From assembly GCA_018398805.1 (NCBI GenBank), contig JAGFBZ010002252.1:124001-188000 (forward strand): a DNA stretch of 64,000 bases. Direction: 5' to 3'. The position numbers and the translations under genes are program-made. How positions within the stretch are numbered: position 1 is the stretch's first letter; the number at the start of each line of letters is the position of its first letter. A model generated the notes under the pieces. It was not told the origin of the DNA, searched no databases, and was given only the letters and a program-made list of their open reading frames with translations. Source of the stretch: Hirundichthys speculiger. Its lineage: Eukaryota; Chordata; Actinopteri; Beloniformes; Exocoetidae. Positions 46,560-60,600 of the stretch are shown piece by piece.

Positions 46560-47160
46560 TGTTCGGTTGAGGTTCTATTCACCTGCTCTCAGACTTGCCC
46601 GAGAACAAGAGATCGCTCTTTTAAAAGAAATTAAGAAAGTGAACTTTTCCTGTTACGTCACTGTGAACATGATGTGACCAGATAAACTGCATGTTCAAAT
46701 GAACATTTCTCAGACAGAGACAGAGGAACTGGAGATCTCGTGAGCTTTGATGGGTCGTCTGGATCCCGTTTAACCCTCTAATGGTTCAGGGAAACTGGAA
46801 TGCTTGTCTAACTGGAAAATCTTTTTTTCATCTGTGACTCAATTCTTATTGCTTGTGTCAGTAAAGGCGTGTAGAGCAAACATAAAGCAGAAGACAGCTC
46901 TCTTATCAGCTGACCTGTGTCAGATGAGTGGACTCCTCGTTATCTTAAACCTCTGGACCAGACATTTCTACTCCTAATATGATTCTTTTCTCTATGTTTA
47001 CTTCACAATGGAATCTTTTGTTACGGTAACATTTTTATTACCTCGAGGGTGTGAGTTTTTATGACCCTTTTTCAAGAGCAACATTGCTTGTTCAGGTTGA
47101 CTGCAGCTGTGTCCCCGTGTGTCCCTGTGTGTCCCCACCCTCCTCCATGAGCCCAGGAGC

Positions 47161-47170
47161 GTATAAAAAC
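47161..47170 (+). promoter_or_regulatory. vwa7: vwa7-like TATA box
   Basis: gtataaaaac lies about 30 nt upstream of the inferred start of non-coding exon 1, which ends at tccag|gtatga (47235/47236). Confidence 0.7.
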
Positions 47171-47191
47171 GGCAGCGGAGGAGGTGACGGA

Positions 47192-47235
47192 GCAGCACGC
47201 TCCAGTCGCTGGAGATCATTGGAGTCATCATCCAG
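47192..47235 (+). other. vwa7: vwa7-like 5'UTR exon 1
   Basis: The exon is inferred from the TATA box, the donor at 47236 and the acceptor cttacag (ending 48643) eight bases upstream of the start codon at 48651. Confidence 0.6.
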
Positions 47236-47524
47236 GTATGACAGTTTTTACAAGAACTGTAAAACTGTTTATTCATGGCGGGTTTTTTTTTTTGTTGTTG
47301 TTGTTGTTGTTTTGTTTTTTTACTTAATCTCATCATTACTTATGACACATTCAGTGCCTTCTATGAAAAAAAATTATCTTCAGTTTTTAATAAAAATGAA
47401 AAATATCTTAGTATAATAATTCGAAGTGTAGAATTTGTAATTCTGATGATAATTATAATTATTTAAAAGCTTTGTTTGTATTTGTGTTGATGACTATATT
47501 ACATACATTACACACATTTGATTT

Positions 47525-47527
47525 AGC

Positions 47528-47567
<40 letters not shown>

Positions 47568-47572
47568 CATTA
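47525..47572. repeat. ATT trinucleotide microsatellite
   Basis: A (TTA)n tract with one interruption, next to the dispersed repeat at 47572. Confidence 0.85.
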
Positions 47573-47998
47573 TTACCTCCGCCAAGGAGGTGATGTTTTT
47601 GCCGGTGTTTATCTGTCTGTCTGTCTGTCTGTGTTCAAGATAACTCAAAAAGTTATGGATGGATTTTGATGAAATTTTCAGGAGTTGTCAGAAATGTGAA
47701 AAGTAAGAACTGATTTCATTTTGGGTGTGATCTGGAAGAAGTCCTGGATTCTGGATCACTTTCAAATTTTCGATATGGGTCAATGGGGCCGAAAATTTTG
47801 TTTCTCAATATCTCCGTTAATTATTGCCTAAAACTCATAAAATTTGACTCAGGGATTGACAATGGGAACCTCTATCAAATTTCAAAGGCTGATCAGGATC
47901 TGATCCAGAATGTGGATTTTATTGCAATCTGTAAATCGCTACATAGGGGAATTGTTGTCCTTGGCGGAGGTCTGCGCTCTCCGAGTGCTTTTCTAGTT
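47572..47998 (+). repeat. Dispersed repeat, same family as 15735-16060
   Basis: It starts acctccgccaaggaggtgat and ends ccgagtgcttttctagttat. The middle holds aactcaaaaagttatggatg. This copy is about 100 bp longer than the one at 15735. Confidence 0.7.
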
Positions 47999-48650
47999 AT
48001 TATTATTATCATTATTGTTGTTATATTATTATTATTATCATTGTATTCAAAGATATTTTTACTACTAAAAAAGAAAGAAAAGGCCATTATGAGTCATTGG
48101 GTCTTGTGTTCAGGGTCCAAAGGTGTCTTTTAATCAGACATTTCTGAAATAATCATCATTAAAAAACAGGAGTCTTTATCTAATCATAATGGTGATATCT
48201 GGGAGTGGCTGAAACACATTTTCTAACCATGTCTTTACCTTTTGTCAATGTCATTAAAATGGTATTTGTCGGTGTAAACTAAACAGATGTCATGGAATAG
48301 AGATCTTTAGTCTGGAAAACCCCACAGAAGAATCCAAACACTGTTATAAGTCCTACGCTGTGGGGAATGTGTTACCTGCCTATTTATCTTTTCTGGTTCC
48401 CCTGAAGGGAACAGGCCAAAAAGAGAAGAAAAGAGAGGAAGAGTCTCCCTTTGATGTTCTGTAATTAAATCTTTTGCTGTTGCTGTTTTTTTAATCATCT
48501 TTACTCATCTGGATCACTTCACTTTCCCAGTTAACCTGAAACAAACCACTGCAGGTTCTGTTTAATAACCATCACAAGGAAACAACCAGGTGAGCCAACC
48601 ATTCTTGCTCTGAGAGCTTGAGCTTCCCGTCTGTGTCTTACAGAGACATC

Positions 48651-51600
48651 ATGCCTTCACCGGTGGGCGTCGCCCTGCTGATCCTGGCTCTCTCGGCCCC
48701 CGCCGTGGCCTTTGCTCCCATCGGGGGAGGTGCGGCCTCTCACGTCACCATAACTGGAAGTGCTCTGCTGCAAAAAGTGACTGAGACATGTCGGGCGGTG
48801 GCGGAAGAGGCAGGTCACGAGTTCAGACCCACGGTAAGCTGGGAGATCTGTAAAATCACCAATGAGGTCACACGACATGCAGATATAAGCCTCCTTCAAA
48901 TACAATCCAAAGTCAGAGGAAGTTGGGAGTCGCAGACAGTTTGAACCAAAGAAATTTACGGTTCTGTCCTCGTCTTTACTTTCTTATTATACATCACTTC
49001 CTACTTTTGAGGCCTGCAGCGCATTAGGACGTAGCTGTAGCTCTAGAACAATACACAGAGTCCAGTGTCTGCAGAGGAACCCCGTATCATCACCCCTCCA
49101 TCGCCGTGCTTCACAGTGGGTGACCACCATCAAACATGGTGGACTCCTGCAGGAAGACCACATTATTATATAGATTCATTCATCCAAAACGTTAATATTT
49201 AATATGCTCATTTATGCCTTCAGAGCTTGAGATGTTGCTCTTGGACTTTTTTTTCCGGGTTTCGCTGAGCATTGCTCAGTCTGGCCTTGGGTCAAACTCG
49301 CTGGGTCATCCACTTCTGGGAAGATTGGCAGCAGCGTTAAATGTATTTTTCCCATGTGAATAATCTTTCTCACTGGAGATTGATGGGCTTCAAATCGCTT
49401 GGGAACGGCCTTGTAACTCCTCCCAGCGACAACTGCATCTCTTGCGTAAATGTTCCCTTTGTCATGCATCCATTTAATTGTATTTCCAACAAAAGAGAAT
49501 TTGATAATGAGGCCGACAGCAGTTGTAAAATAACAGCAGCGGTGGGCTCAGCTGACTAACTCTTTTTCACCGCTTTGTCAAACTCTCTGGAAAAATGAGG
49601 TGTCCTACTTGAAGCGGTGTTTTGTGTGCAGACCTGTGGGTTTTTGTTTGAATTTTTTTTTTTTTTTTAACATATTGCATCTTCTTACTCATCATCCGTC
49701 TTGCCTTTAAACTCAAGGGTTCTTCTGCTGAGGAACTGGTCCAGGCCTGTCTGGGTCCCACGGCAGTCGGAGAGGTGTCCGGTGCCAAGTTCCACTCAGC
49801 CTTGCAAGAGATCTACGCCCAGAACGGGCTAGTAGACCGCGACTTCGTTAACAGGTAAAGTAAAAGAAATGTTTTTTTTTTAATGACATTTTAACAGGAT
49901 TAAATGCATTAGTTCCATAGCAAAGGATTTGATTTGCTCTTTTTTTTTTTTTTTTTTTTAAAAAACCACCTTTCAGTGCTCCACATCATTTCAACTCTGA
50001 AGCCTTCTTAGAGGGGCGTGGCCTCATCATGGAGGGCATGATGGCCATCAAAGCTAACGTTCGTGAGGAGAACTTCCAGGCTGCCAGGGAAACGCTGGGC
50101 AGAGTCCTTCATACGCTGCAGGTGAAACAGCTGCACACACCGAAGGCGAAAAAAAAAAAGGAAATGACAGACAAGTTGGCACAGAAAGAGTGGATACAGT
50201 CGAATCAGACTAGACTTTTTTTTAGCTCAGTCATGATGACCAGATTCATTTCTATTTGATAAATGCCAGAATAATGAGAGAGAGATGATTTCATGGTCAC
50301 TACAGCCAGACAGGTCAATTTTAGTTTCATCAGACCACAGGACACGTCTCCAAAACGTTCAGGCCTCTGTTCCCGCATGCATTAGCAAACTGTATTCTGG
50401 CACTTCTATGTTGCTTTTGGAGTCTTGGCTTCTTCCTGAGCGGCCTTTCAGCCCATGTTGGTACAGGTTTGACACACACAGAACCAGTTTAGAGCAATCT
50501 CACGCAGCACTGGCGTTCTTGTGCATTGTCAGGACTTCTACAGCCACAGTAACTGGGTGGAGCTGGGCTATACGGAGCCATACGCCAACCTCATCCGCCC
50601 AGATCTTCCGCTGGAAAACCTGGCAGGTGAGTGCATGTTATATTGCTTCCCGTAAATAAACTCAGCATATTCTACTGACTGCGTAAAATGACATAAAAAG
50701 GGCAATACTTGTGCTGACCTTTGACCCCTGATACTGAAGTCTGAACACCTCAGCAGTTCAGTTTGACAGTTACTTATTCGGCGTTGGAGGAAAAACAAAG
50801 TGTAGGTTTTATTATGGGGGAGGAGGGAGGGCAGATCCGTACTTGCCTCATGTTTGTGTTTTGGTTGTGTAGATGTGAACACTGCCACCTGCAGTGACTG
50901 TGCCAGCGGGACATGTCCAAACCAGATCCTCCCCAACATCCTGAGAGAGAAGAAGCTCACATCAGGCTACATGGGAATCTTCTCTTCTGCAAAGCCCAGA
51001 GGTATCGTCTCTCATGCCTCCAATCTACAGCGAAGATTTATGCATTTGTGTAGTCACAAGGATCAGGTAAAGGGTCCCGCATCCAGTCACGACACAGTCA
51101 CAGCTAGGGACGCATGATAACTGTTTTTCTTTTTTTAACCGATACCAATAACTTTCAGCTCCTAAAGGCCGATACCGATAACACACACATAAACCTAAGA
51201 TCATTACATCAATACTATGAACAAAATCAAAAACAGTTTTGACTCTTTAAATGAACAGATATTTATTTTTACAATAAAAAAACTACTGGCAAGCCTCTCA
51301 AACATTTTCATAAAGCTATCAAACAAACCTATTTGATATCTTACATCAACTTAAATAAGGTTCATTACTGACTGATATAAAAAAAAAAGGCTCCTTGAAC
51401 TGATGGAAATACATGCATGAGAATTACAAACTGAAAAAGATTAACATTTAAAGGATTTTGGCTTGTGGTTCCATTTAAATTAATACCTTTAAATAAAGTA
51501 AATGAGGTTTAGTAGTTTTTTTTTTTTTCTGATGGAAGCTTTAGATGAGAGAAATGAGGGAGGGGAGGGGAGACTTGCCGCTGGCTTGCGCACGTTAGCA

Positions 51601-54600
51601 TTAGCTCACGTTAGCGCGATTTCAAAACTCCATGGAAGCGATTGTTATGTTGTAGGTGGCTGATCAGGTTTTACGTATTAAAGCTTGTGCTTCCCTCCTC
51701 GTAGAATTCACTTGGAGCATTCGTCACAAATAACCACCAAACTATCTTCTTCTGAAACTTTAACGAAGTTCCATACCATCGCCGCCATGTTTGTTGTGAT
51801 CAGTACGCTGTGCTGCATGCTGCATTCAAGGTGTAATGTAAATTCTCACGTTCCCTCATTTGCTAGTCGTTCTTTCAGCCTTTTTTATTTTTTCTTTTTT
51901 TATGTGTAACATGTGGGAAAATACTGCAAATATAAATTCAAGTCAGCAACTACTAAAATTATGACCGAGTTAACGAGTTGTTTTCTGGCATGAGGGGGTA
52001 TTCTTGATTTTCCTTATTAAGTAATCGTTTTTCTGATTATGCCAACGTAACTTGAACATAACATTCACTACCGGTTATTCAAGACTCAGAGGGAGCGAGA
52101 CACTGCCATGTTGACAAAAATATATATGTTATCGGGGCTATTCGTCATGATATCGAACTTATCGGAATGACGTCATAATTTTCTATTATTGATCCAATAG
52201 TTATCGGCCTGATAGTTATCGTGCACCCCCAGTCACAGCCACCAGTTTTAGCAGGGATGCCAGTTTTGCTGCTAGTTTTGCTGCTTCAGTATTCTTCGAT
52301 GCTTCTACATCAGTGGTTCTCAAACTTTTAATACTGCGTACCACCTGAGAAACTGTTCAGCTCTCTGAGTACCACCATAGTGACCAATTTTAAATTATAG
52401 CCATATATGCCTTCTCAATTAGCTTTAAATTCACAGGAGAGATGTTTATTCCTTATTGTAGTTATTTATTGTTACCTGAATTTAGTTTGAAATGTATTTA
52501 TAATGCATTGTATGTTTCCAATTCAATAAAAAAAAAAAAAGTGAAAATGTGGAAAGTCCTGACGTTCCCCCGCGTACCACCAGTGGTACACGTACCACAG
52601 TTTGCACACCACTGTTCTACATTATATAGAGGAACATTTCAGAAGTTTTGAAGGCTTTAAATATTTCAGATTTGCTCAGAGAAATAATATACAGTGTTAT
52701 CTTTTCTTCAGAACATCTGCAGTGCATGGAGATGCCACGTGCTTTACTTCAGCTTCAGTTTCAGGAGACATAATCAAATTGCTCACAGACTTTATATTAC
52801 TCGTAAAAGTTTGCAGGGGAGTACAGGGGTCATAAAGATGACAGCTGACCCAGCTTGTTGTTTCTTTCGTGTCCTGTGCCAGGTAAGTGCAGCCATGGAG
52901 GTCAAGGGGATCTCACGAGCTCGGTAGATCCACGTGGAGGCATCAGCAAGGACGAGCGTCGTTCAGACAACGTGGCCTTCCACAATGCTGCTGTGAACGT
53001 AGCCATAGCCGCCAGCCTCCAGCTGCTGGAGGACATCCGCTTGGCTGCCGGGGACAATGACTTCTTGAGGTAGGGTGGCAACACAGAAAATAGAGATGGG
53101 CAATCCGGGTCCTGGAGGGCCGCTGCATCTCTTAGAATAGGGGTGTCAGTGAAAATGAGTCTGAGGGCCACATCAGCATCATGGTTGCCTTCGAAGGGCC
53201 AGGTTGACTTCATGAGTGTAACAAAATGCGATGAAAATCAAAATATATTAAACTACACTTTATTATATTGTTAAATAACGGATTCTGTATTTATTTCCAT
53301 ATTTTCTGTCAAAATCCCGACGTAGATTAAACTCTTTCACGACTGACACCGTCTCATAATACAAAAGACAAACTTGTATTCATTTTCCCATCGTTGATCA
53401 AACTGCCTTCCTTGTGCACTTTTTTTCTTTTCTTTGATATGTTGGGTTTAGTTTGTAGAAATTTTTTTGAAGTTTTTCTCAAATCCATCAGTTCTGAAAA
53501 AAATCATCTTGAGTTCTTGCTCATGGTGATATACTGTTATCGTTGTGGGTAACGAAGAAATGCATGATGGGAGATGTAGTTTATTGTCAATATGAGCTTT
53601 AAAGCAGCGTAAGCTTATTTTAACTCTTAAAATATCGGTTTAAAATCTAAGCCAATAGTGCACAAGCGCTCGAGGGCCACAAAAATGATGTGGCAGGCCA
53701 CATTTGGCCCGCGGGCCTTGTGTTTGACACATGTGTCTTAGAAGGTTTCCTGCCACAACTCACCTGATTCAAATGAATGGATCACCATCAGCTCATATCC
53801 AGGTCTCCACAAGACCGTTGATGAACCATTTATTTGAATCAGGGGTGCTGAAGCAGGGAAACATCTCAGAGGTGCAGGACACCGGCCCTCTGGGACTGGA
53901 GTTGGACACCCCTGACGTAAAAGGAAAAACGCTCAGTCTCGAGTGGGTGCCAGGGAAGTTGTTCTTGTTAGTGGGAACTACTGACAGATTCTTGTCTTTT
54001 TTCACAGAATGATGGGGATCGCCCGCTCGTCTGTTGTGTGTTTCGTCATTGACACCACCGGCAGCATGTCAGACGACATCGAAGAAGCCAGATCGGTCGC
54101 TTATGAAATCATCGACAGCAAGAGAGGAACTCAGGATGAGCCCTCTGAGTACATCCTGGTGCCCTTCAATGACCCAGGCATGAACAAGTCTTCCTCACCG
54201 ATCCTGTTAGGAAACCTCTAGCAGTGTTATGTCAATGCCTCATGGTTTATATCGTACACATACTTGTTACTTTAAGCGACGCAGTGGAAGATAATTTTAA
54301 TAACTCAAGGCTAGTCTTGCAGCTGAGTACTCCTTTGTGATTGCATGTAGATTTTGGACCTATGATCAGGACGACTGACCCTGAGAAGATGAAAAGTGAA
54401 ATCTCTAAGCTCAGCGCAAAAGGTGGCGATGATTTCCCAGAAATGTGCCTTTCGGGACTTCAGGTAGAACTGATATCGCAAGTGCAACCATAAAACCTTG
54501 ACACTGATTTTACAAACTCAAAGTTAATAGAAGACCATGAAACCTTTATTTCTCCAGCTGGCTCTCACCGGCGCCCCTTCCTCGTCCCACATCTATGTTT

Positions 54601-57600
54601 TCACTGATGCCACAGCCAAAGACATCCACCTCAAGGACACCATTGTCGCTCTCATCAGGACCACCAAGTCAACCGTAAGCAATGAGATTCACGTGCGGTG
54701 ACCCTAAATGGGTGTGCAGCTCGTAATCGTCACGTTGTCTCGTCTCCGCAGGTGTCATTCTTCATGACGGGGGGCAGCAGGAGGCGCCGTCGTTCTGTCA
54801 GAGCTGCTTCTTTTGAAGACTACAAGGAGTTAGCTTTGGCATCTGGAGGCCAGGCCATCCAGGTTTCTAAGTCACAGCTGCCTCAGGCCACCGACATCAT
54901 CCTCGACACCTCGACTTCTGCCCTGGTAAGAAACGGACTCCAGGCCTGGTCACCGGCGACTGGACTGGTGTAGAGAATCACTGGTTCCACATTTTCAATC
55001 CCGTCCTCAGGTAACAGTTCTTCAGCGAGCGAGGGGCGTAGGAGGGGAAGAGACGTTCCCCTTCCTGTTGGACGAATCATTGAAAAACATCACTATATAC
55101 ATCACAGGGTCGTCCATCACTTTCACGCTGAAGAACCCTGCAGGTAGCTCAAAGCTCCAGATGGGATGCAGGTCGAGACCAGATGAGATTTCGCCATGAC
55201 TTATGACTCTAAACATTACAGGTGTGAGCCAGGCTCAAAACCAGGCCAACGGTGAACTGGGAACCATTAACACAGTGGGCAACTTGAGGAGAATCCGCCT
55301 TAACCCCGACGCGCAGTCAGGAACCTGGCAGATCAACATCAAATCCAGCCAGCCGTACACACTCAAAATCACAGGTCAGTCATAACAGGACAGTTATGAA
55401 TGTACATGCTTCACAATCACAGCTTCTGTTTTACCCTTAAATCTTAACTAATTAGTAGGGCTGGGCAAGGTAACGCGTTATTATCGCGTTAACTGATTAA
55501 TTTATTAACGCCGAGATTTATTTTATCGCGCGTTAACGCATGTTGCTCACATGCTTTTGTTTTGAAAAGTCTGTTTCTGGCTGCTGCAGAACGGGAAGAC
55601 AATTAGCAGGTAAACATGAGAAAAAGCTAAAACAGACATTGAGAACAGTAAAAATCTGTGAACTTTACAGTTCAGTTAGCAACTCAGGTAGCAATATTAA
55701 CAATTCCGTCCAAAAAATTCTGGACTGCAACAAAACTTTTATGTCATTCTTTCATGTTCCATCAGATCTGCTTCATGTGTTCACTGTCCTGCTGTTCTCT
55801 AGCTGGTTACTGCAGTGCAGCTCCATCTAGTGGCACAGATGTGTAATGACAACAGAAAGTCCAGTCCTTGGTTATAAAACAAATTCACTTCTGTTGCCCA
55901 TTTTTTCATTTTGTATTTTTGATCCAAGTCTAAAATTGAAATAAAAAAAAAAACAGGCATTTTTTCATTTTTTTGTATTAGATTAAAAAATAAAAAATGT
56001 GATACAATGTCACTTTTTAATTTTTTTTTTCAAATTTTTGATTGATACACAGATTGAGTAAAGTTACTGAACTTTAACATGGACATTTTCATTTTAAAGT
56101 TTTCCCAGACGGAGGATTCAACAGAAACAAGGTTATTTGTAACAACTGACAAGTTGAACTCCCTGTTAAAAGTTTCTGCTGTTACCTCAGAAATTACCTG
56201 TTTTAATGTTCTGATTGTGCTGAGCCACAATCATTTTGTTGGATTTTGTTTGTAGACTTTTTTTTTTTATAAAAACAGGATGACATTAATGCCCTGTGAG
56301 TGGCAACACGCTTTATTTTATTTTACATTTTTTAAGATGAGATTTACACTAAATATGTGTTACTGACAAGTGCTGATGTTAAAAGTGTTTGAACAACAAA
56401 TATTATGGCACTTTACTTCATATGGCAGCAGAACATTTAAATAAAAGTGACCTTTACACTACTTTTGAATTCATTATTTGTTTTTGCGTATACAATGCGA
56501 TTAATCGTGATTAATCAGGGAAATCATGCGATTAATCACGATTAAAAATTTTAATCGTTGCCCAGCCCTAATAAATACGCATAAATGTCCGTATCTTCCA
56601 GCCAAAATAGCTCGTTGTCTTTCCCACATGGATGCACATGGAAAAGCTTAATTCCACTGCATACCTGCTGTTATTTAGTCATTTGAATCTTAACTAATTA
56701 GTATTGGTGCCTGAATGAAACTAAGCTTCCATGGATAAATATCCCTCTGTTTACGCTGCATCAGTCTGCTGACCTCCGAAGACGTCCCTGCTGGTTGAAG
56801 CCGTTATATCTAAACTCAGTGCTAGAAACACCGATGTATCCATGTCTGTAGAGACCGTTTATCAGTGTTCTGGTTGAGTGGCTCATACATGCTGGTGTTT
56901 CCAGGTCAGAGCACAATCACGTTCATCTATGACTTTGTGGAGAGCTTCGCAGGGCCTCACCCAGGCTACGCTGTGCTCAGTGGACGTCCACAAGCGGGTA
57001 AAGTGCTCACAACAGCTTTGTCTTTGAAATCAGAATAGCTTCTCTTTTCCTTCCTCCCCTTTAACTTCTACATGTGTCACTTCTCTCTGGAAAACCAGGC
57101 CAGACCGCCAGCCTGATGCTCTCAGTCATCGGCAGAAGAGGTCCTTCCTCCATGAATGTCAGAGATGTCGGCTTGGTACTGGTGTCCGGTCCTGAGGCTG
57201 TAACCAAAGGCACGATGACCGACATGGGCAACGGAGACATCCTGGTGACCGTCGATGCGGTTCCTGAGGGGGAGTTTGTCGTCGTTCTGACAGGAACAGA
57301 CAAAGTGTCGAACAGTGAATTTCAGCGGCAGTCGACTACCCAGATGTCCGTCTCCAAAGTGAACATTCAGGTACGACCTTTCACCTCCTCTTCACATCGT
57401 CACACATTTTGACACACAGTTTGATAACAAAAAGATTTTAAAAATTGAATGTTTGCCTTCTTCGCCCATCCCTTCTCTTCTTCAGACTGCGGTGGACAGC
57501 AGCTTAGAACCAGGAACAGCCTTCAATCTTTCTTTTAGCGTGAGGACCCAGGGTACTGGAGGTGTATATACCATCGAATGCCAGAAATGACAAAGGTTTT

Positions 57601-60600
57601 GCCATGGACTACCAAAGAAGGTAAGACAAATCTGCTTCAAATGATGTGCTTCTTTTTTTTTTTAACAGCCTGGTCAAAAAAGAAAAAATAACTAACTCTA
57701 TCTAATGTCAGTTTAACAGTACCAGAATTTTTCACCGTAACTCTCAACTTGAGAGTCTCAAGCAGTGTTTTTAACGACTGTACTTCTTGACAGAAATTGG
57801 ATTTATTCATTATCCCTAAACCACAGGACGCCACGTAACTCTTCACACATTGGCCCTCATTCATGAAATTTTTGTAAATTTGAGAATAGATTTGCACATA
57901 AATCACCACTCTTCCTAAAAGCCTACCCTGGATTCAGAAAGGCAGCGTCCAACTCAAATTTCTTTCCTAAGAACCTGCGTACGTTAGTGTGTTATAACTG
58001 ATCGCGGGTTGGGAGCTCACGAAGCCCATTGATTAGCACAAACCCTGCCAAGGGATCATCAGATAAGGAGATGTGAAGGTGTAGATTACCGGTGGTCACT
58101 GCGCGACTGACTCGTGAATCCAGCTGAAGAGGCAGCGCTTGTCAAATCCTCCATTTATGAAACACTCTCAGTGAGACCTCTGTGCAACCAGGGCTAAATG
58201 CAAATATGCAACGCGGTGTCTTCTGTCCAACAAAACATTCAAGAGATGAAGCAAAAATGGCTTGATTGGATAAAAAGTCCACTTAAGGCATTAATGTGGT
58301 AAAATTTCTGACACTGATAACATTCACACAAGATCTACACATGGTTGGAGGCAGGAGTAGATTTTGTTCCTATGAGTTCAAAACTCACTTTAATGTCTTT
58401 AAACTAGGACTGTCAAAGTTAACGTGCTAATAATACATTAAGACAAATTCTGTTTAACGCCACTATGTTTTTTTTTTTACGCAAGATTTACCCACAGACG
58501 TTTCTGTAAACGTGACCCTTGGCCAATAAGTGTATTTACAGTCAACGTGTCGGACAGTGTTATATCTTTTGTACAAACAGGATTGAATGTCCACACAGCG
58601 GGAATGCAGCTCATTCTCTTTAATGAACTTTGGACAGCGTAGTCAGAGCAACAACCACATGGATTCAACAATCAGAGTATTTTCTTCTACATGCAATACA
58701 ACTAGATCTCTATTACACATATACGCCCCCTACTGGACTCTCTGGTACTACCACTCCTAAAGGGTGAACTTCATTTAACTGCTACTGTTTCTGTGTTTTG
58801 AACACTTTCTCACTATACCACAGACAGACATGGAGACAGAAAAGGGTCTTATGAACGGCAAGTTTAGCTTTAAGGTGCTGCCAGATGGGTCTGTTGACAA
58901 GAAAAGGGTTATTTGTATTTACTGTCGCTGTGAATTGAGTTACCACCGCAGGACGGTAAAGTTAGTTTCACATCTGACATTAGCTTGTTTTTTTCTCTTT
59001 AAACTTTAATAGCGTCATGAAAACGGCACAGATTTCATCCAGGTTGGTATCATTTAGTAGATAAAAGTATGCCAGACATTTCACAAGTGTCATCAACCCT
59101 CCAAGATCAGTGAGTGTGGCTAAAACTCTCAGGAACAGCGCTGAATGTCCTTCTGAGTACCTCGCTGCTGCTGTGGAGTTTAGGGACCGTCAGCAAATTA
59201 CTGCGGTCAAGCAGCAGCCCCGACAAAATATACTAAGAAGCTGATGAATTAAGCCCCCAAAAAGTACGGCAGCATTGGTGGACTTCCGGTTTTCAAAATA
59301 AAGGCTTAAAAAAAAATAAAGCAGATCCCCATGACCCTGTATAGGACAAAATGGGTATAGATGATGGATGGATAAACAGAACATTAAAAAAAATGTGATT
59401 GATGTAAGATTAATAGCGCGTTAACTATGATTAATCGCGATTAAAAAATGTAATTGACTGACAGCCCTACTTTAAACTTTTAAACTTTAATGTCAAAACT
59501 CAAGCAAACATGGCAATCTTGGCAACTAACAAGAAAAGTGTAGGCAATACATCATATTTTTGGTGAATGAACTGAGCCAAACTCAATCTGTTAACATCTG
59601 AACACAAAATTAAATAATTAAACTGGCCCGTGATGCAAGGAAGCAAAGAGCCTCGTCGGTGCAGCTGCATCAGGATCAGTACAAATGAAGATTGCAAGAG
59701 TCAACAGTAAACGTGAATCCTGAGTGAAAATCAGCCACTTAAAGTGCCAGAATCAGGCTCAACAAGTCTCAACTGCAGACCAGTTAAAGACTTAAAACAC
59801 AAAGCGTGAATCATGAGCTGGATCATGAACCGTTCAGTCGTGTCACTTCACTTTCACGAGCTCTGATCTGAGTCACTCAGTGAACTTATCCTTTCAATAA
59901 AACTCTTTAATAACTCCTCACAAAGCTAAAGGAGACTGAGGCTGGACACTGCAATGGTCTCCATTTACTCTTCTCTGCTACTCTGATTCCTCAACAGCCA
60001 CCAAGTCCAGGATCACTTGCATCACCAGCCTCTGCCTTCACTCCTTAAGTCAATTAAACATGGTGCTTTGAGCAGCCTACTTTTATCGTTCATTAGCTCA
60101 GATGAACTGAGTAGTAATCAAGTTCCTCCTCGCCTGCTTCCTCTTCAGCCAAACATTTAGTTCCTGCTCTTTACTAGTTTGAACTGAGGTCTTGAAAAAA
60201 AGGGTCTGCATATGAATTTTTCAAAGTGCTACTTTCTATTCTTACAATAGTAGGCTACATAGAAAGACATGTACAGTGATCCCTCACCAATTTGCTCTTT
60301 AAGTTCAGCGGTTTTAGTTATTCACGGATTTTTCAGAAATATATAATATATTAAAAAAATCAAGAAAAAATCGCGGAAATTCTGCGAAAATCCACCCCAC
60401 AGCAGACGAGAGGCCGCAGCTGCCAGCAAAACGTCAAACGATGACTCACAGCCTCCTGTAAGCAACAGGAGAAACGCAGACGACCCAGAACTCTAGAATC
60501 TGTTAGCTGATTGGCCGAGACGCATCACCCAAGAATCACAGGATTTTGTGCGTGTTTTCTCACAGTGAAGAACCTGTGTGATGTTACAAGTTCCTGCAGT

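Noticed and set aside
49000..49560. Additional Tc1 copy in vwa7 intron
   Set aside because: Short phrases (gcttcacagtgggtg, ggagattgatgggcttc) look transposon-like but no TIR or frame could be tied to a family.
52902..53213. 103-codon minus-strand ORF
   Set aside because: It is antisense to the vwa7 exon 52883-53069 and runs into a MITE.
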